NCBI GenBank assembly: GCA_035293985.1
Contig: DATGLS010000007.1
Coordinates: forward strand, 62,001-126,000
DNA from: JAVDCA01 sp035293985
GTDB lineage: Bacteria; Pseudomonadota; Alphaproteobacteria; Rhizobiales; Xanthobacteraceae
Length of the DNA: 64,000 bases
Direction: 5' to 3'
Below, one piece after another: positions 53,962 through 63,028 of the stretch. A program made the translations under genes and the position numbers. Numbering within the stretch: the stretch's first letter is position 1; every line of letters begins with the position of its first letter. The notes under the pieces were generated by a model. It was not told where the DNA came from. It searched no databases and saw only the letters and a program-made list of their open reading frames with translations.

Positions 53962-54567
53962 TCACGGCATAAGCACCGTCGCCTGCAGGAGCCAGGCCAC
54001 CCAGATCGCCGGCGCGAGGTAGAGCCCGAACGGCAGCGCATGTGTCGCCCGCATCGGGCGTTTGCCCACATAGTGGCGCACCAGATAGGCGCCGAGCGCG
54101 ACGACGACCGCGATCTCGACCGCGGCCACGAGTGCAAACCAGTCGAGCCAGGCGCCCGCGACGGCAGCGAGCTTGACGTCGCCCATGCCGAGACCTTCCT
54201 GACCGCGTAACCAGCCGTAGGCGAGCTTGAGTGCGAGAAAAAAGCCGCCCGCGACGCCGGCGCGCGCGAGCGCGATGCCGATCTGCGGCAGCGGCACATG
54301 TGGATCGAGCGCCGCCGCATGTGCGATCGCGAGCACGAAGGCGGCGGCGACCAGCCAGTTCGGAATGAGGAAGTGACGCGCGTCATGCAGCGCGATCGCG
54401 CACATCGTGAGCGCGAGGCCGGCGCCGCACACGCCGATCGGGCCCCGCGCCACGAGAACGCTCGCGAGCGCCGCACCGACCGACACGATCGTGAAGGCGC
54501 GGCGCGCGAGCCGCGCGCGCCGACCTGGTCCAAGACCAAGCCCGGTACGCGGCGCCATCACGGCCAT
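53962..54567 (-). CDS. gspO: Prepilin peptidase (A24 family), peptidase domain only
   Basis: 201 aa. Membrane aspartic protease of the GspO/PilD/CpaA family. The two catalytic Asp are in IALHDARHFLIPNW and GLGMGDVKLAA (GxGD). Several hydrophobic segments follow the family plan (FTIVSVGAALASVLVA, LVAAAFVLAIAHAAAL, ALVAAVEIAVVVALGAYLV). The N-terminal N-methyltransferase domain with CxxC pairs found in E. coli GspO is absent, as in CpaA/TadV-like forms. It should cleave the leaders of pseudopilins GspG-K encoded nearby. ATG 54567 or 54558 may start it. Same strand as gspD, 56 bases downstream of it. Confidence 0.88.
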   Translation of the reverse strand: MAVMAPRTGLGLGPGRRARLARRAFTIVSVGAALASVLVARGPIGVCGAGLALTMCAIALHDARHFLIPNWLVAAAFVLAIAHAAALDPHVPLPQIGIALARAGVAGGFFLALKLAYGWLRGQEGLGMGDVKLAAVAGAWLDWFALVAAVEIAVVVALGAYLVRHYVGKRPMRATHALPFGLYLAPAIWVAWLLQATVLMP

Positions 54568-54623
54568 GGGAGTTGGTGCATGGTCTCGTCGGTGAATCGG
54601 TATCCGCTTCGCCGCAACTCCCG

Positions 54624-56891
54624 TCAGTGGAACAACGGCGGCGTCGGGCCTTCGACTGTTCCGTGATTGGGCATGTGGTTGTTCGACCCGATCAGCCGGT
54701 CGTTCATCTTGGTGCGCAGCTCCTCGGCGACCATGTTGGCGTCGACGGCGTCGCGGATGATCTGCGGCCGGATGAAGATGATGAGCTCGGTGCGGACGTT
54801 CGTCTTGGTCTGGTTGGCGAAGGCGTCGCCGATCTTCGGGATCTCGTCGAGCAGCGGAATGCCTTGCTTGGTGACGTTCACGCTGTCGCTGATCAGGCCG
54901 GCGAGCAGCACCGTCTGGCCGCTCTGCACCGCGATCGAGCTCTTGACCTTGCGTTCCGACACCGTCGGGGTCAGCGCGGCCGAGCCCGGGACGACGCTGC
55001 TGATCTCCTGCTCGATGTCGAGCACGACGTTGCCGTTGGGATTAACGCGCGGCACGACGCGCAGGATGATTCCGGTATTCTTATAGTCGATCGTGTTGAC
55101 GACGGTGTTGTTCGCGGTGAGCACCGTCGCGGAGCCGGTCGATATCGGCACCTGGTCGCCCACCTGCAGCGTCGCCGTCTGGTTGTCGAGCACGACGAGC
55201 GACGGGTTGGACAGCACTCTGACGTCGGTGACGTTGTGCAGGGCATTGAGGATCACGTTCGGCGTTGCCGCGGAGCCGACCAGAAAATTGAAGCCCGGCA
55301 GCTGCTGGGCGATCACCGCGCCGCCGATGCTGTTGATGATCGAGCCGTGATCGGGATGGTCCTTGAGGTAGAACTGCACACCGTAGGTGAGCTGGTCGTT
55401 GAGCGTGACCTCGGCGATGGTGGCATCGATCGCGACTTGCAGCAGCGGCCGGTCGATCTGCCGCAACGTCTGCTCGACGATGCGCTGCGCGTCGCGGTCG
55501 GCATAGACGAGGATCGAGTTGTTGGTCACGTCGGCGGTGATGCGCACGTTCGGCATGATGCCGGGCCCGTTGCTGGTGCCCGTGCCGGTGTCGTTGCCGC
55601 CCGCGAAAATGCCGCTCTGCGGGTTGTTGCCGCGCGCCGTGTCGAGGCCGGGGCCGGGGGTCGTCGCGCGCGTGCTCGTGGCAGTCGTCGTGGTCGTGGT
55701 CGACGTGGCGGAGCTCGGGCTCTGCGGCAGGGCGCTGAGCGCCGCCAGCGGGCCGGAGGTCGACGCGTTGAGCCCGGCGCCCGGCGCGATCTGCGAATTG
55801 GCGGAATTGAGACCGCTCGAGGCGCGGCCGAGGAAGATCTCGGAGAGCAGCGACGCGACATGACGCGCATCGCCATAGTGCAGCCGGTAGACGCGCAGGT
55901 TGGTGGCGGCGGTGTCGGATTGATCGAGCCGGCTGATCCACGTCCCGGCGGCGCGCAGGAATTCCGGCTTGCGGCTCACCACCAGGATGGCGTTCATGCG
56001 CGCGACCGGCTGGAACTTGACCATGTCGTGGCCGAGCCCCGAGTCGCCGCTGTCCATGATCTTCTCGAGCTCGGCGATGATCGGCTCAGGCGTGCTGTTG
56101 TGCACCGGATAGACGCCGACCGACTGCCCGCGCATCCAATCGACGTCGAAGCTGCCCACGATCTCCAGCGCGTTGCGCCGCTCGGCGCCGCTGCCCTGCA
56201 GCATCAGCAGGTTGCGCGCCGCATCGGCTCGAATTTGTCCCGGCTTCGACGCGAATCCGTCGACGAGCTTGATGATCGTCTGCGCCGAGACGTAGCGCAG
56301 CGGGATAACCGTGATGCCGTATCCCGGTTGCGCCGTCGCCAGCCGGTCCATCGGGCCGGCGCCCACCGCGTCGCCGGCCGGCATCAGCCGATAGCCGGTG
56401 CGGTCGCGCACCAGCGCGACATTGGAAAGCCGCAGCGCGTTCTCCAGCACGTACAGAATGTCGGATTTGGCCACCGGCCGACCCGACGCCAGCGTCACCG
56501 TGCCCTGGACGCGCGGATCGATGGTGTAACCGACGCCGAGGATGTCGCCGAGGATCACCTTGGCGACGGTGGCGACCGGCGCATTCTCGAAGTTGAGATC
56601 ATAGCCGTCGCCATTCGGCGCGGCGTCTCTCGTCTGCGGCTGCGCGACGGTCACCTCGCCGGGGCCGGGGAACACCGTCGGCCGAGCCGAGCTCGCGGTG
56701 TTCGGCGTCGGCGCCGCATCCGAGTTCTTCGGGAATCGCGGCAAGAGATCGAGCGAGCGGACGTGATCCATCACGTCCGGCGGATGATTGTCCCTGGGAT
56801 CGGGGCGGGGATCAAATCCGCCGATGCTGCACGCGGCGAGGATCGAGCCGGCGAGTACGACGCAAAAACTCCACGCGACGCGGCGGCCCAT
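54624..56891 (-). CDS. gspD: Type II secretion outer-membrane secretin GspD
   Basis: 755 aa from ATG 56891, giving a lipoprotein signal peptide with lipobox LAAC (VVLAGSILAACSIGGF); TTG 56972 is an outer alternative. N-terminal N0-N3 domains (YDLNFENAPVATVAKVILGDILG; then VIPLRYVSAQTIIKLV, VYPVHNSTPEPIIAELEKI and LRVYRLHYGDARHVASLL) precede a Gly/Thr-rich insert, then the secretin channel (VSERKVKSSIAVQSGQTVLLAGLI, PLLDEIPKIGDAF, TELIIFIRPQII). Forms the outer-membrane pore of the T2SS. Lipid modification may help it reach the outer membrane without a pilotin. Divergent from gspE. Confidence 0.93.
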   Translation of the reverse strand: MGRRVAWSFCVVLAGSILAACSIGGFDPRPDPRDNHPPDVMDHVRSLDLLPRFPKNSDAAPTPNTASSARPTVFPGPGEVTVAQPQTRDAAPNGDGYDLNFENAPVATVAKVILGDILGVGYTIDPRVQGTVTLASGRPVAKSDILYVLENALRLSNVALVRDRTGYRLMPAGDAVGAGPMDRLATAQPGYGITVIPLRYVSAQTIIKLVDGFASKPGQIRADAARNLLMLQGSGAERRNALEIVGSFDVDWMRGQSVGVYPVHNSTPEPIIAELEKIMDSGDSGLGHDMVKFQPVARMNAILVVSRKPEFLRAAGTWISRLDQSDTAATNLRVYRLHYGDARHVASLLSEIFLGRASSGLNSANSQIAPGAGLNASTSGPLAALSALPQSPSSATSTTTTTTATSTRATTPGPGLDTARGNNPQSGIFAGGNDTGTGTSNGPGIMPNVRITADVTNNSILVYADRDAQRIVEQTLRQIDRPLLQVAIDATIAEVTLNDQLTYGVQFYLKDHPDHGSIINSIGGAVIAQQLPGFNFLVGSAATPNVILNALHNVTDVRVLSNPSLVVLDNQTATLQVGDQVPISTGSATVLTANNTVVNTIDYKNTGIILRVVPRVNPNGNVVLDIEQEISSVVPGSAALTPTVSERKVKSSIAVQSGQTVLLAGLISDSVNVTKQGIPLLDEIPKIGDAFANQTKTNVRTELIIFIRPQIIRDAVDANMVAEELRTKMNDRLIGSNNHMPNHGTVEGPTPPLFH

Positions 56892-56975
56892 GCGGCGGCC
56901 ACGCAGGAGACCCACGCTACTTCGACTGCGCCCTACCAACGCCCGACCCCAGCATGCGCCCAACACGCGCAAAAA

Positions 56976-57004
56976 TTGACAGCGAGGATTTCGATTGTTA
57001 AAGT
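56976..57004 (+). promoter_or_regulatory. Promoter of the gspE-L operon
   Basis: TTGACA (56976-56981) and TAAAGT (56999-57004) are 17 bases apart, reading toward gspE. Confidence 0.65.
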
Positions 57005-57022
57005 TTACTTAAGTGCTGTCAA
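56994..57022 (-). promoter_or_regulatory. Promoter of gspD (interlocked with that of gspE)
   Basis: On the minus strand TTGACA (57022-57017) and AACAAT (56999-56994) are 17 bases apart, reading toward gspD. It overlaps the gspE promoter; the two -35 boxes lie in the arms of the inverted repeat TTGACAGC / GCTGTCAA. Confidence 0.55.
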
Positions 57023-57083
57023 GTGTTGAATTTTCGTCGTGCAACTGCCATGGTTTGTACAAGAAACGAGTGACGTGACCGCC

Positions 57084-58769
57084 ATGTCGCAAAGCTCCAC
57101 CGAAGAGTTTTGGCGGTATTTACTTGAGAAATACTCTGTACCTGCAGCTGCGTCCGGCAGGAATAAGATCGAGAAGCCGCCCGTTGGCGAGATAACTCTT
57201 CGCGCAGTCTTCGAGTCGACTAAAATCCCGGTCGGTGACTTCGCCAACGAGGTGGCACGCTTCTGGCGTCGGCCTCGTCTCCAGCTGCCGCAACTCCTCG
57301 GCGCCACCGGCCTCGTCGGCAAGTTCTCGCGCCGCTTTCTCATCGAGTCGGCGGTCTTCCCGTTCGAGGGCGCCGACGGATCGCGCCTCGCCATGGCGGA
57401 TCCGACCGATACGGCGGCGCTCCGGGCGGCGGAAATCGTGCTCGGCGGCCCGGTCGACGTGGTGGTCGCATCGTTCGAGGACATCGCCACGGTTCTCGCC
57501 GAGCGGCTCGGCGACGATGAGCGGGACGGCGGGCCAGCCACGGATGCGGCGCTCAGCCGCTCCGACGACGACATCGAGAGCCTGCGCGATCTCGCCAGCG
57601 GCGCGCCGGTGGTGCGCGCGCTCAACGACCTGTTCGAGCGCGCGATCGAGCTGCGCGCGAGCGACATCCACGTGGAGCCCGGCCGCACCGGCCTGGTCGT
57701 GCGCATGCGCGTCGACGGGCTGTTGCGCAATGTCCAGGTTCCGGCCGGCGCCCTGCCGCAGGCGCTGATCTCGCGCATCAAGATTCTTGCCGGGCTCAAC
57801 ATCGCGGAGCGCCGGCTGCCGCAGGACGGGGCGGCGCGCGTGCGCGTCGGCCGCACCGAGATCGACATCCGCGTCGCCACCATGCCGACCCAGCACGGCG
57901 AGTCGGCGGTGTTGCGCCTCCTGCCGCGCGACCGCGGCCTGCTCGACATCGGCAAGCTCGGCCTCGCGACGCCCGACGAGAAGAAATTGACGCGGCTGCT
58001 GGCGCTGCCGCACGGGATGATCGTGATCACCGGCCCGACCGGCAGCGGCAAGACCACGACGCTCGCCACCATGCTGTCGATCCTCAACGAGCCGACGCGC
58101 AAGATACTCACCATCGAGGATCCGGTCGAGTACGAGATTCCCGGCATCAACCAGTCGCAGGTTAAGCCGGCGATCGGGCTCACCTTTGCGGCCGCGATGC
58201 GCTCCTTCGTGCGCCAGGACCCCGACGTGATCATGGTCGGCGAGGTACGCGATCCCGAGACCGCGAACATCGCGATCCACGCGGCGCTGACCGGCCATCT
58301 GGTGCTCACCACGCTGCATACCGAGACCGCGGCGGCCGCGGTGCCGCGGCTGATCGACCTCGGGGTCGAGGGGTTCCTGCTGCAATCGACGCTGCGTGCC
58401 GTGATCGCGCAGCGCCTGGTGCGAATTCTCTGCGAGCGCTGCAAGAAGCGTCACACGCTCTCGCCGGGTGACCTCGCGGCGGACCCGCGCTACAAGGTGC
58501 TCGGCTTCGCGCCGGGCGAGACGGTCTGCGAGCCGGTCGGCTGCGAACGCTGCGGCGGGGTCGGCTACCGCGGCCGCTGCGGCGTGTTCGAGCTGCTCGA
58601 GCTCGACGACGAGATCCGCAAGCTGATCGGGCAGAACACCGACTCCAAGCTGATCCATGCCGCTGCGGCCCGCAGCGGCATGGCCTCGATGGCGGACGAC
58701 GCGATCGCCAAATGCCGGGCCGGCACGACGTCGGCGGCCGAGGTCCTGCGCGTGACAACGATCGGGTGA
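57084..58769 (+). CDS. gspE: Type II secretion ATPase GspE
   Basis: 561 aa from ATG 57084 (GTG 57039 is an alternative; neither has a clear ribosome site). N-terminal GspE/MshEN domain, then the secretion ATPase: SDIHVEPG, Walker A GPTGSGKTT (residue ~317), Asp box ILTIEDPVEY, Walker B VIMVGEVRDPETA, His box GHLVLTTLHTE. Zinc-binding tetracysteine CERCKKRH ... CERCGG near the end is as in canonical GspE. Hexameric motor at the cytoplasmic face driving pseudopilus assembly through GspF and GspL. First gene of gspE-L; 3 bases separate it from gspF. Confidence 0.94.
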   Translation: MSQSSTEEFWRYLLEKYSVPAAASGRNKIEKPPVGEITLRAVFESTKIPVGDFANEVARFWRRPRLQLPQLLGATGLVGKFSRRFLIESAVFPFEGADGSRLAMADPTDTAALRAAEIVLGGPVDVVVASFEDIATVLAERLGDDERDGGPATDAALSRSDDDIESLRDLASGAPVVRALNDLFERAIELRASDIHVEPGRTGLVVRMRVDGLLRNVQVPAGALPQALISRIKILAGLNIAERRLPQDGAARVRVGRTEIDIRVATMPTQHGESAVLRLLPRDRGLLDIGKLGLATPDEKKLTRLLALPHGMIVITGPTGSGKTTTLATMLSILNEPTRKILTIEDPVEYEIPGINQSQVKPAIGLTFAAAMRSFVRQDPDVIMVGEVRDPETANIAIHAALTGHLVLTTLHTETAAAAVPRLIDLGVEGFLLQSTLRAVIAQRLVRILCERCKKRHTLSPGDLAADPRYKVLGFAPGETVCEPVGCERCGGVGYRGRCGVFELLELDDEIRKLIGQNTDSKLIHAAAARSGMASMADDAIAKCRAGTTSAAEVLRVTTIG

Positions 58770-58772
58770 GGC

Positions 58773-59990
58773 GTGGCAAGCTTTCGCTATCGCGCGCTCA
58801 CGGCGAGCGGCGACTTGACGAGCGGAACGATCTCGGCGGTGAGCGTCGAGGAGGTCGCGCGCCGGCTGGAGGCGCGCGGGCTCTTCTATGTCGACGATGG
58901 CGCCGCGCCGCGCACCACAGCGTCGGGCTCGGGGGCGGGCCTCGCCTTCATCAATCGTCCCACCGCCGAGGACGTGACCGTGTTCACGCGCGACCTCGCG
59001 CTGCTGCTCAAGGCCGGCGCGCGCATCAACGATGCGCTCGACCTGCTGTCGGGCGACATCGATCTCGGCCGGCTGCGGCCGGTGGTCGCGAACCTGCGCG
59101 ACGGCGTGCTCGCCGGCGAGAGCTTCACCGAGAGCATTTCCCGCCATCCGCTGCTGTTCCCTCCCATCTACGTCGCGCTCGTGCGGGTCGGCGAGGCGTC
59201 CGGCACGCTCGACCACCTGCTCGAGGTGCTGGCCGCTGAGCGCAGCCGCTCCGAGGCGCTGCGCCGCCGCCTGACCGATGCGCTGCGCTACCCGGCCTTC
59301 GTGCTGTGCGCGGCGGGCGCCGTGCTCACCTTCTTCCTCCTGTTCGTGCTGCCGCAGTTCGGCTCGGTGCTGCGCGACTTCGGCGCCAAGCTCGATTCGG
59401 TCGTGCTGACATTGCTCGCCTTGTCTGATTTCGCCACCACGCATACGGCGGCGATCGGAACCGTGCTCTTGATCGTCATCGTGACCGCGTGGCTCGCCTT
59501 GCGTCGGCCGCGGGTGCGCGCCGCGATGATGTACGGCATCTCAAAGCTGCCGCTGGCGCGCTCGATCATGACGTTCCACCGCACCGCGCTGTTCTGCCGC
59601 AATCTCTCGGTGTTGCTCGGCAGCGGCGTCAATCTGACGCCGACCCTGCGCATTCTCGCCGACATGATGGCCTCGACCGGCCACGGCGCCGCGTGGGAGG
59701 GCGCCGTCGATCGGGTCCGCCACGGCGCCAAGTTCTCCGATGCGCTCGCCGATACGGCGGCGCTGCCCCCCATGGCGGTGCGCATGCTCCGGCTCGGCGA
59801 CGAGACCGGCCAGCTGCCGATGATCGCCGCGCGCGTCGCCGAGTTCTACGAGGCGAAACTGCAGCGCGGCCTCGATCGGCTGGTCGGCATCGCGGGGCCG
59901 GCGGCGATCATTGTGATTAGCTTTGTGGTGGGCGGTCTGATAGTCTCGGTGATGACCGCTCTCTTGTCCGTCAGCCAGGTGATTGGCTAG
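58773..59990 (+). CDS. gspF: Type II secretion inner-membrane platform protein GspF
   Basis: 405 aa from GTG 58773. Typical GspF: FRYRALTASGDLTSGTISA start, two repeated GspF domains (FTRDLALLLKAGARINDAL and FCRNLSVLLGSGVNLTPTL), and three membrane segments (YPAFVLCAAGAVLTFFLLFVLP, AIGTVLLIVIVTAWLAL, GPAAIIVISFVVGGLIVSV). ALVRVGEASGTLDHLLEVLA and MLRLGDETGQLPMI are the repeated GE/D-x-x-G motifs. Polytopic platform coupling GspE to the pseudopilus. Downstream gspG after 47 bases. Confidence 0.93.
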   Translation: MASFRYRALTASGDLTSGTISAVSVEEVARRLEARGLFYVDDGAAPRTTASGSGAGLAFINRPTAEDVTVFTRDLALLLKAGARINDALDLLSGDIDLGRLRPVVANLRDGVLAGESFTESISRHPLLFPPIYVALVRVGEASGTLDHLLEVLAAERSRSEALRRRLTDALRYPAFVLCAAGAVLTFFLLFVLPQFGSVLRDFGAKLDSVVLTLLALSDFATTHTAAIGTVLLIVIVTAWLALRRPRVRAAMMYGISKLPLARSIMTFHRTALFCRNLSVLLGSGVNLTPTLRILADMMASTGHGAAWEGAVDRVRHGAKFSDALADTAALPPMAVRMLRLGDETGQLPMIAARVAEFYEAKLQRGLDRLVGIAGPAAIIVISFVVGGLIVSVMTALLSVSQVIG

Positions 59991-60037
59991 CTCGCGCATG
60001 TTCCCGGCCGAGCCGAGTAGAGGGGAGGGATAGCCAT

Positions 60038-60490
60038 ATGACAGGACTTCACGACCGGCGGCGCCGCCGTGCGCGGCAGGGGGAGGCGGGCTTCACGCTC
60101 GTCGAGATACTCGTCGTCATCACGATCATCGGTTTGATCATGGCGCTGGTCGGCCCGCGCGTGCTCAATTACCTCGCCGAATCCAAGGTCAAGGCCGCGC
60201 GCATCCAGGTCGAAAGCTTCGCGAGCTCGCTCGATCTTTTCTACCTCGACAACGGCCGCTATCCGACCACCAGCGAGGGCCTCGTGGCGCTCGCCCAGCG
60301 GCCGGGCGGCGCCGACTCATGGAACGGACCTTACCTGCGCAGCGGCACTGTTCCCAACGATCCGTGGGGGCATCCCTACATCTACCGCTCGCCCGGCGAG
60401 CACGGGCCCTATGACATCATCTCTTATGGATCGGACGGGCAGGAAGGCGGCAGCGGAACGGCGGCCGACATTGCGAGCTGGCAGCACTGA
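60038..60490 (+). CDS. gspG: Major pseudopilin GspG
   Basis: 150 aa. ATG 60038 after GAGGGGAGGG. A short basic leader ends in Gly, then FTLVEILVVITIIGLIMALV with Glu at +5: the prepilin peptidase site and N-terminal helix. NGRYPTTSEGLVALAQ, WNGPYLRSG, PNDPWGHPY and YDIISYGSDGQEGG are GspG hallmarks, including the calcium-binding C-terminal loop. Main subunit of the pseudopilus. Overlaps the start of gspH. Confidence 0.95.
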   Translation: MTGLHDRRRRRARQGEAGFTLVEILVVITIIGLIMALVGPRVLNYLAESKVKAARIQVESFASSLDLFYLDNGRYPTTSEGLVALAQRPGGADSWNGPYLRSGTVPNDPWGHPYIYRSPGEHGPYDIISYGSDGQEGGSGTAADIASWQH

Positions 60491-60944
60491 CCGGCGTGCA
60501 GGCGAGCGCGGCGTCGTCCTCATCGAGATCGTCGCCGTGCTGGCGATCATCGCGTTGCTCGCCGCCATCGTCCTGCCGGCGATTCCACGCGCCACCTCGC
60601 GCGCACGGCTCGAGGCCTATGCGCTCGACGTCGCGGCATTGATCACGCAGGATCGCAATGCGGCCGTGCGCGGGCGAACTCAGGTGGCGACGCGGGTCGT
60701 CGCGCCGGCGCGCCTGATCGTGTCGGGCTCGAATGGCCGGCAGCTGCGGCTGCCGGATGATGTCGCGGTCGATGCCCTCCTCGCCGCGCGGTGCGGCGAC
60801 CGGCCGGTCGTGGGAACGATCAACTTCTTCGCGACCGGAAGCTCGTGCGGCGGTGTGATCGCCCTGCGGCGCCCGGGTGCTGGCTATGAGGTTCGCGTCA
60901 ACTGGCTCACGGGAGGGGTGGAGGTTGTTGCGGGTACGCCCTGA
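60471..60944 (+). CDS. gspH: Minor pseudopilin GspH
   Basis: 157 aa from TTG 60471, chosen because it gives a short leader (about 14 residues, ending ERG) before VVLIEIVAVLAIIALLAAIV; in-frame ATGs at 60411 and 60426 would give long leaders inside gspG. The prepilin cleavage site has Val rather than Phe at +1. The C-terminal domain (DRNAAVRGRTQVATRVV, then INFFATGSSCGGVIAL) fits GspH. Overlaps gspG by 20 bases. Minor pseudopilin placed near the pilus tip. Confidence 0.82.
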   Translation: MRAGSTDRRAGERGVVLIEIVAVLAIIALLAAIVLPAIPRATSRARLEAYALDVAALITQDRNAAVRGRTQVATRVVAPARLIVSGSNGRQLRLPDDVAVDALLAARCGDRPVVGTINFFATGSSCGGVIALRRPGAGYEVRVNWLTGGVEVVAGTP

Positions 60945-61320
60945 CGGACGCGCCGGGTTCACGTTGATCGAGGTCCTGGTGGCGCTCGCGGTGGTCGCCG
61001 CCTCGATCGCGGCCATCGGCTCGCTCGTCGGGGTGGCGGCGCACGGCACGCTGGCAATCGAGCGGCGCGTCGCCTTCCGCGAGACCCTGCGCTCGATCGT
61101 GACGTCGCTGTCGGATCGTCAGACGATTGCGGCTGGCAGCGCCACCGGCAGCATTGCGGGCTATGACTGGCGCATGGATGCCGCACCCTACGTGTCCAAT
61201 CTGGTCGATCCGCGAGCACCGTCGCCGTGGCAGCCGCAGGACGTGGTGATCACGGTCCGCTCGCCGTCCGGCCAGATCCTCCGCGTCGAGACCATTCGGT
61301 TGCGCCGGAGGTCGAGCTGA
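60925..61320 (+). CDS. gspI: Minor pseudopilin GspI
   Basis: 131 aa from TTG 60925 (TTG 60928 equally possible); GGAGGGG lies 6 bases upstream. Leader ends RAG, then FTLIEVLVALAVVAASIAAI. The remaining ~100 residues (VAFRETLRSIVTSLS, YDWRMDAAPY, DVVITVRSPSGQILRVETI) fit the GspI minor pseudopilin of the tip complex. Overlaps gspH by 20 bases and gspJ by one base (TGATG), so translation is coupled through the whole pseudopilin set. Confidence 0.88.
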   Translation: MLRVRPDGRAGFTLIEVLVALAVVAASIAAIGSLVGVAAHGTLAIERRVAFRETLRSIVTSLSDRQTIAAGSATGSIAGYDWRMDAAPYVSNLVDPRAPSPWQPQDVVITVRSPSGQILRVETIRLRRRSS

Positions 61321-62054
61321 TGCGTGGCGGCCGCCGCCCCAAAGACCGCCCCGAGGCCGGCTTCACGCTGATCGAGACATTGATCGCGACCGCCTTGTTC
61401 CTGATCGTGGTCGCGGCGCTCGCCACCATCACGGGGCAGTGGCTGCCGAGCTGGGACCACGGCATTGCCCGCGTGCAGCGTGCCGAGCAGCTCGCCTTCG
61501 GCATCGACCGCATCGCCGCCGACCTCGCGGCGGCGCAATTCGTCTCGCCCAATGCGAAAATGAAAAATCCGATCTTCGACGGCACCGAGCTCGGCGTCAC
61601 CTTCGTGCGCGGCGCGGTCGGCCCCAACACGCGGCCCGGCCTCGAGATCGTGCGGCTCGCCGAGATCGGGAGCGAACGCGGCCCGGTGCTGGCGCGCGCT
61701 TCCGCGCCGTTCGTGCCGCTGCCCGATCCGAACGTGATCTCGAGCCTGAAGTTCTCCGAGCCGGTCGTCCTGGTACGCTCGCCATTCCGCGTTCTGTTCG
61801 CCTATGCGGGACCGGATGGCGGCTGGCAGGCCACCTGGCGCGGCGCCGACAAGCTGCCACGCGCCGTTCGCGTCACGGTGCGCGATGCCGTGAGCGGCGA
61901 GACGCTCGCCGTGTCGAGCGCCATCACGATCCACGTCGAGGTCGCCCCCGAATGCATCAAGGCGAATGCGCAGAATTGCGCAGGCGCCGCCCCGGCGGCG
62001 GCAGCGGCCGCCACCACTCCGGCCACTCAGAACCCGGGGGGCCGCAATGAATGA
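61320..62054 (+). CDS. gspJ: Minor pseudopilin GspJ
   Basis: 244 aa from ATG 61320. Leader ends EAG, then FTLIETLIATALFLIVVAALA. AEQLAFGIDRIAADLAAAQF and RVLFAYAGPDGGWQATW match the GspJ body. The C-terminus carries an Ala/Thr/Pro-rich tail (AAPAAAAAATTPAT) not needed for the fold. Tip complex with GspI and GspK. Ends 8 bases inside gspK. Confidence 0.88.
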   Translation: MRGGRRPKDRPEAGFTLIETLIATALFLIVVAALATITGQWLPSWDHGIARVQRAEQLAFGIDRIAADLAAAQFVSPNAKMKNPIFDGTELGVTFVRGAVGPNTRPGLEIVRLAEIGSERGPVLARASAPFVPLPDPNVISSLKFSEPVVLVRSPFRVLFAYAGPDGGWQATWRGADKLPRAVRVTVRDAVSGETLAVSSAITIHVEVAPECIKANAQNCAGAAPAAAAAATTPATQNPGGRNE

Positions 62055-62961
62055 CGGCGGATGTCGGCGGCGCGCGCACGATCGCGGCTTCATCATCGTC
62101 GCGGTGCTGTGGATCGTGCTCGCGCTCGCGACCTTCGCGTCGATCTATGCGGCTTACGTGGTGCGCACCGCCGACGCAGTCGGATCGAGCGACCGGCGCA
62201 TCCGGGCGCAGGCGCTGTTCACCTCCGCGCTCGAGCTGACCGCATATCGGATGACCGCGATCGAGAAGGACAAGCGGCCGCCCGCCGGGCAGTTCGATTT
62301 CCGACTGGGCCGCGCCACCGTGCTCGTCGGCTTCAGCTCCGAGGCGGGGCGTATCGACCTCAACGCCGCCCCCAAGCCGCTGCTCGCGAGCCTGTTCGTC
62401 ACCCTCGGCGCGCGCCCGCAGGATGCGGAGGGCTATGCCGACCGCGTGCTCGCGTGGCGCGGGACGGCGGCGGGGAACGCGAGCCAGGATACGGAAGCCG
62501 ATGCCTATCGTTCGGCCGGCCTCAACTACGCGCCCCGCCACGCCCCCTTCCAGGACGTCGGCGAGCTGTGGCTCGTGCTCGGCCTGCCGCCCGCGCTGGT
62601 CGAGCGCGCGCTTCCCTACGTCACGGTGTTCAGCGGCATTCCGCAAGTCAACGTGTTGGCGGCGCCGCCCCTCGTGCTCGCCGCCCTGCCCGGCATCACG
62701 CCCGAGCAGGTCAACGCCCTCCTGGAGGCGCGCCGCTCGGTGCCGGATCCGAAGGCCGTGCTGGCGTCGCTCGAAGGCGTCCGCGCCAACGCGACGGTCG
62801 AGGTCGGCCGCTCGATGCGCGTCTCGGTCGTCGTGCGCTTCGACGACGGTTCGCGTTCCGGTGCCGATATTGTCATGCTGCTCACGGATGACGACCAGGA
62901 GCCTTATCGTATACTGTCCTGGCGCGACGACTTCGATCAGATAGCGTCCGCGGGCGGATAG
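62047..62961 (+). CDS. gspK: Minor pseudopilin GspK
   Basis: 304 aa from ATG 62047. Leader ends DRG, then FIIVAVLWIVLALATFASIYAA, lacking the +5 Glu as is usual for GspK, which caps the pseudopilus. GRIDLNAAPKPLLASLF and FQDVGELWLVLGL are GspK motifs; PQVNVLAAPPLVLAALPGITPEQVNALL is the second helix-hairpin-helix-like repeat. After it, 67 bases lead to gspL. Confidence 0.9.
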   Translation: MNDGGCRRRAHDRGFIIVAVLWIVLALATFASIYAAYVVRTADAVGSSDRRIRAQALFTSALELTAYRMTAIEKDKRPPAGQFDFRLGRATVLVGFSSEAGRIDLNAAPKPLLASLFVTLGARPQDAEGYADRVLAWRGTAAGNASQDTEADAYRSAGLNYAPRHAPFQDVGELWLVLGLPPALVERALPYVTVFSGIPQVNVLAAPPLVLAALPGITPEQVNALLEARRSVPDPKAVLASLEGVRANATVEVGRSMRVSVVVRFDDGSRSGADIVMLLTDDDQEPYRILSWRDDFDQIASAGG

Positions 62962-63028
62962 CGCATGTTCCGGCGACGTGGGCGCCGGTCAGCCGACGAG
63001 GACATGCGCCGATAAAGGAGACGAGAGC

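Noticed and set aside
54573..57029. 818-codon plus-strand open frame
   Set aside because: Antisense to gspD, with charged shadow composition and no family resemblance.
57120..59444. 774-codon minus-strand open frame
   Set aside because: Antisense to gspE and gspF, which have complete motifs.
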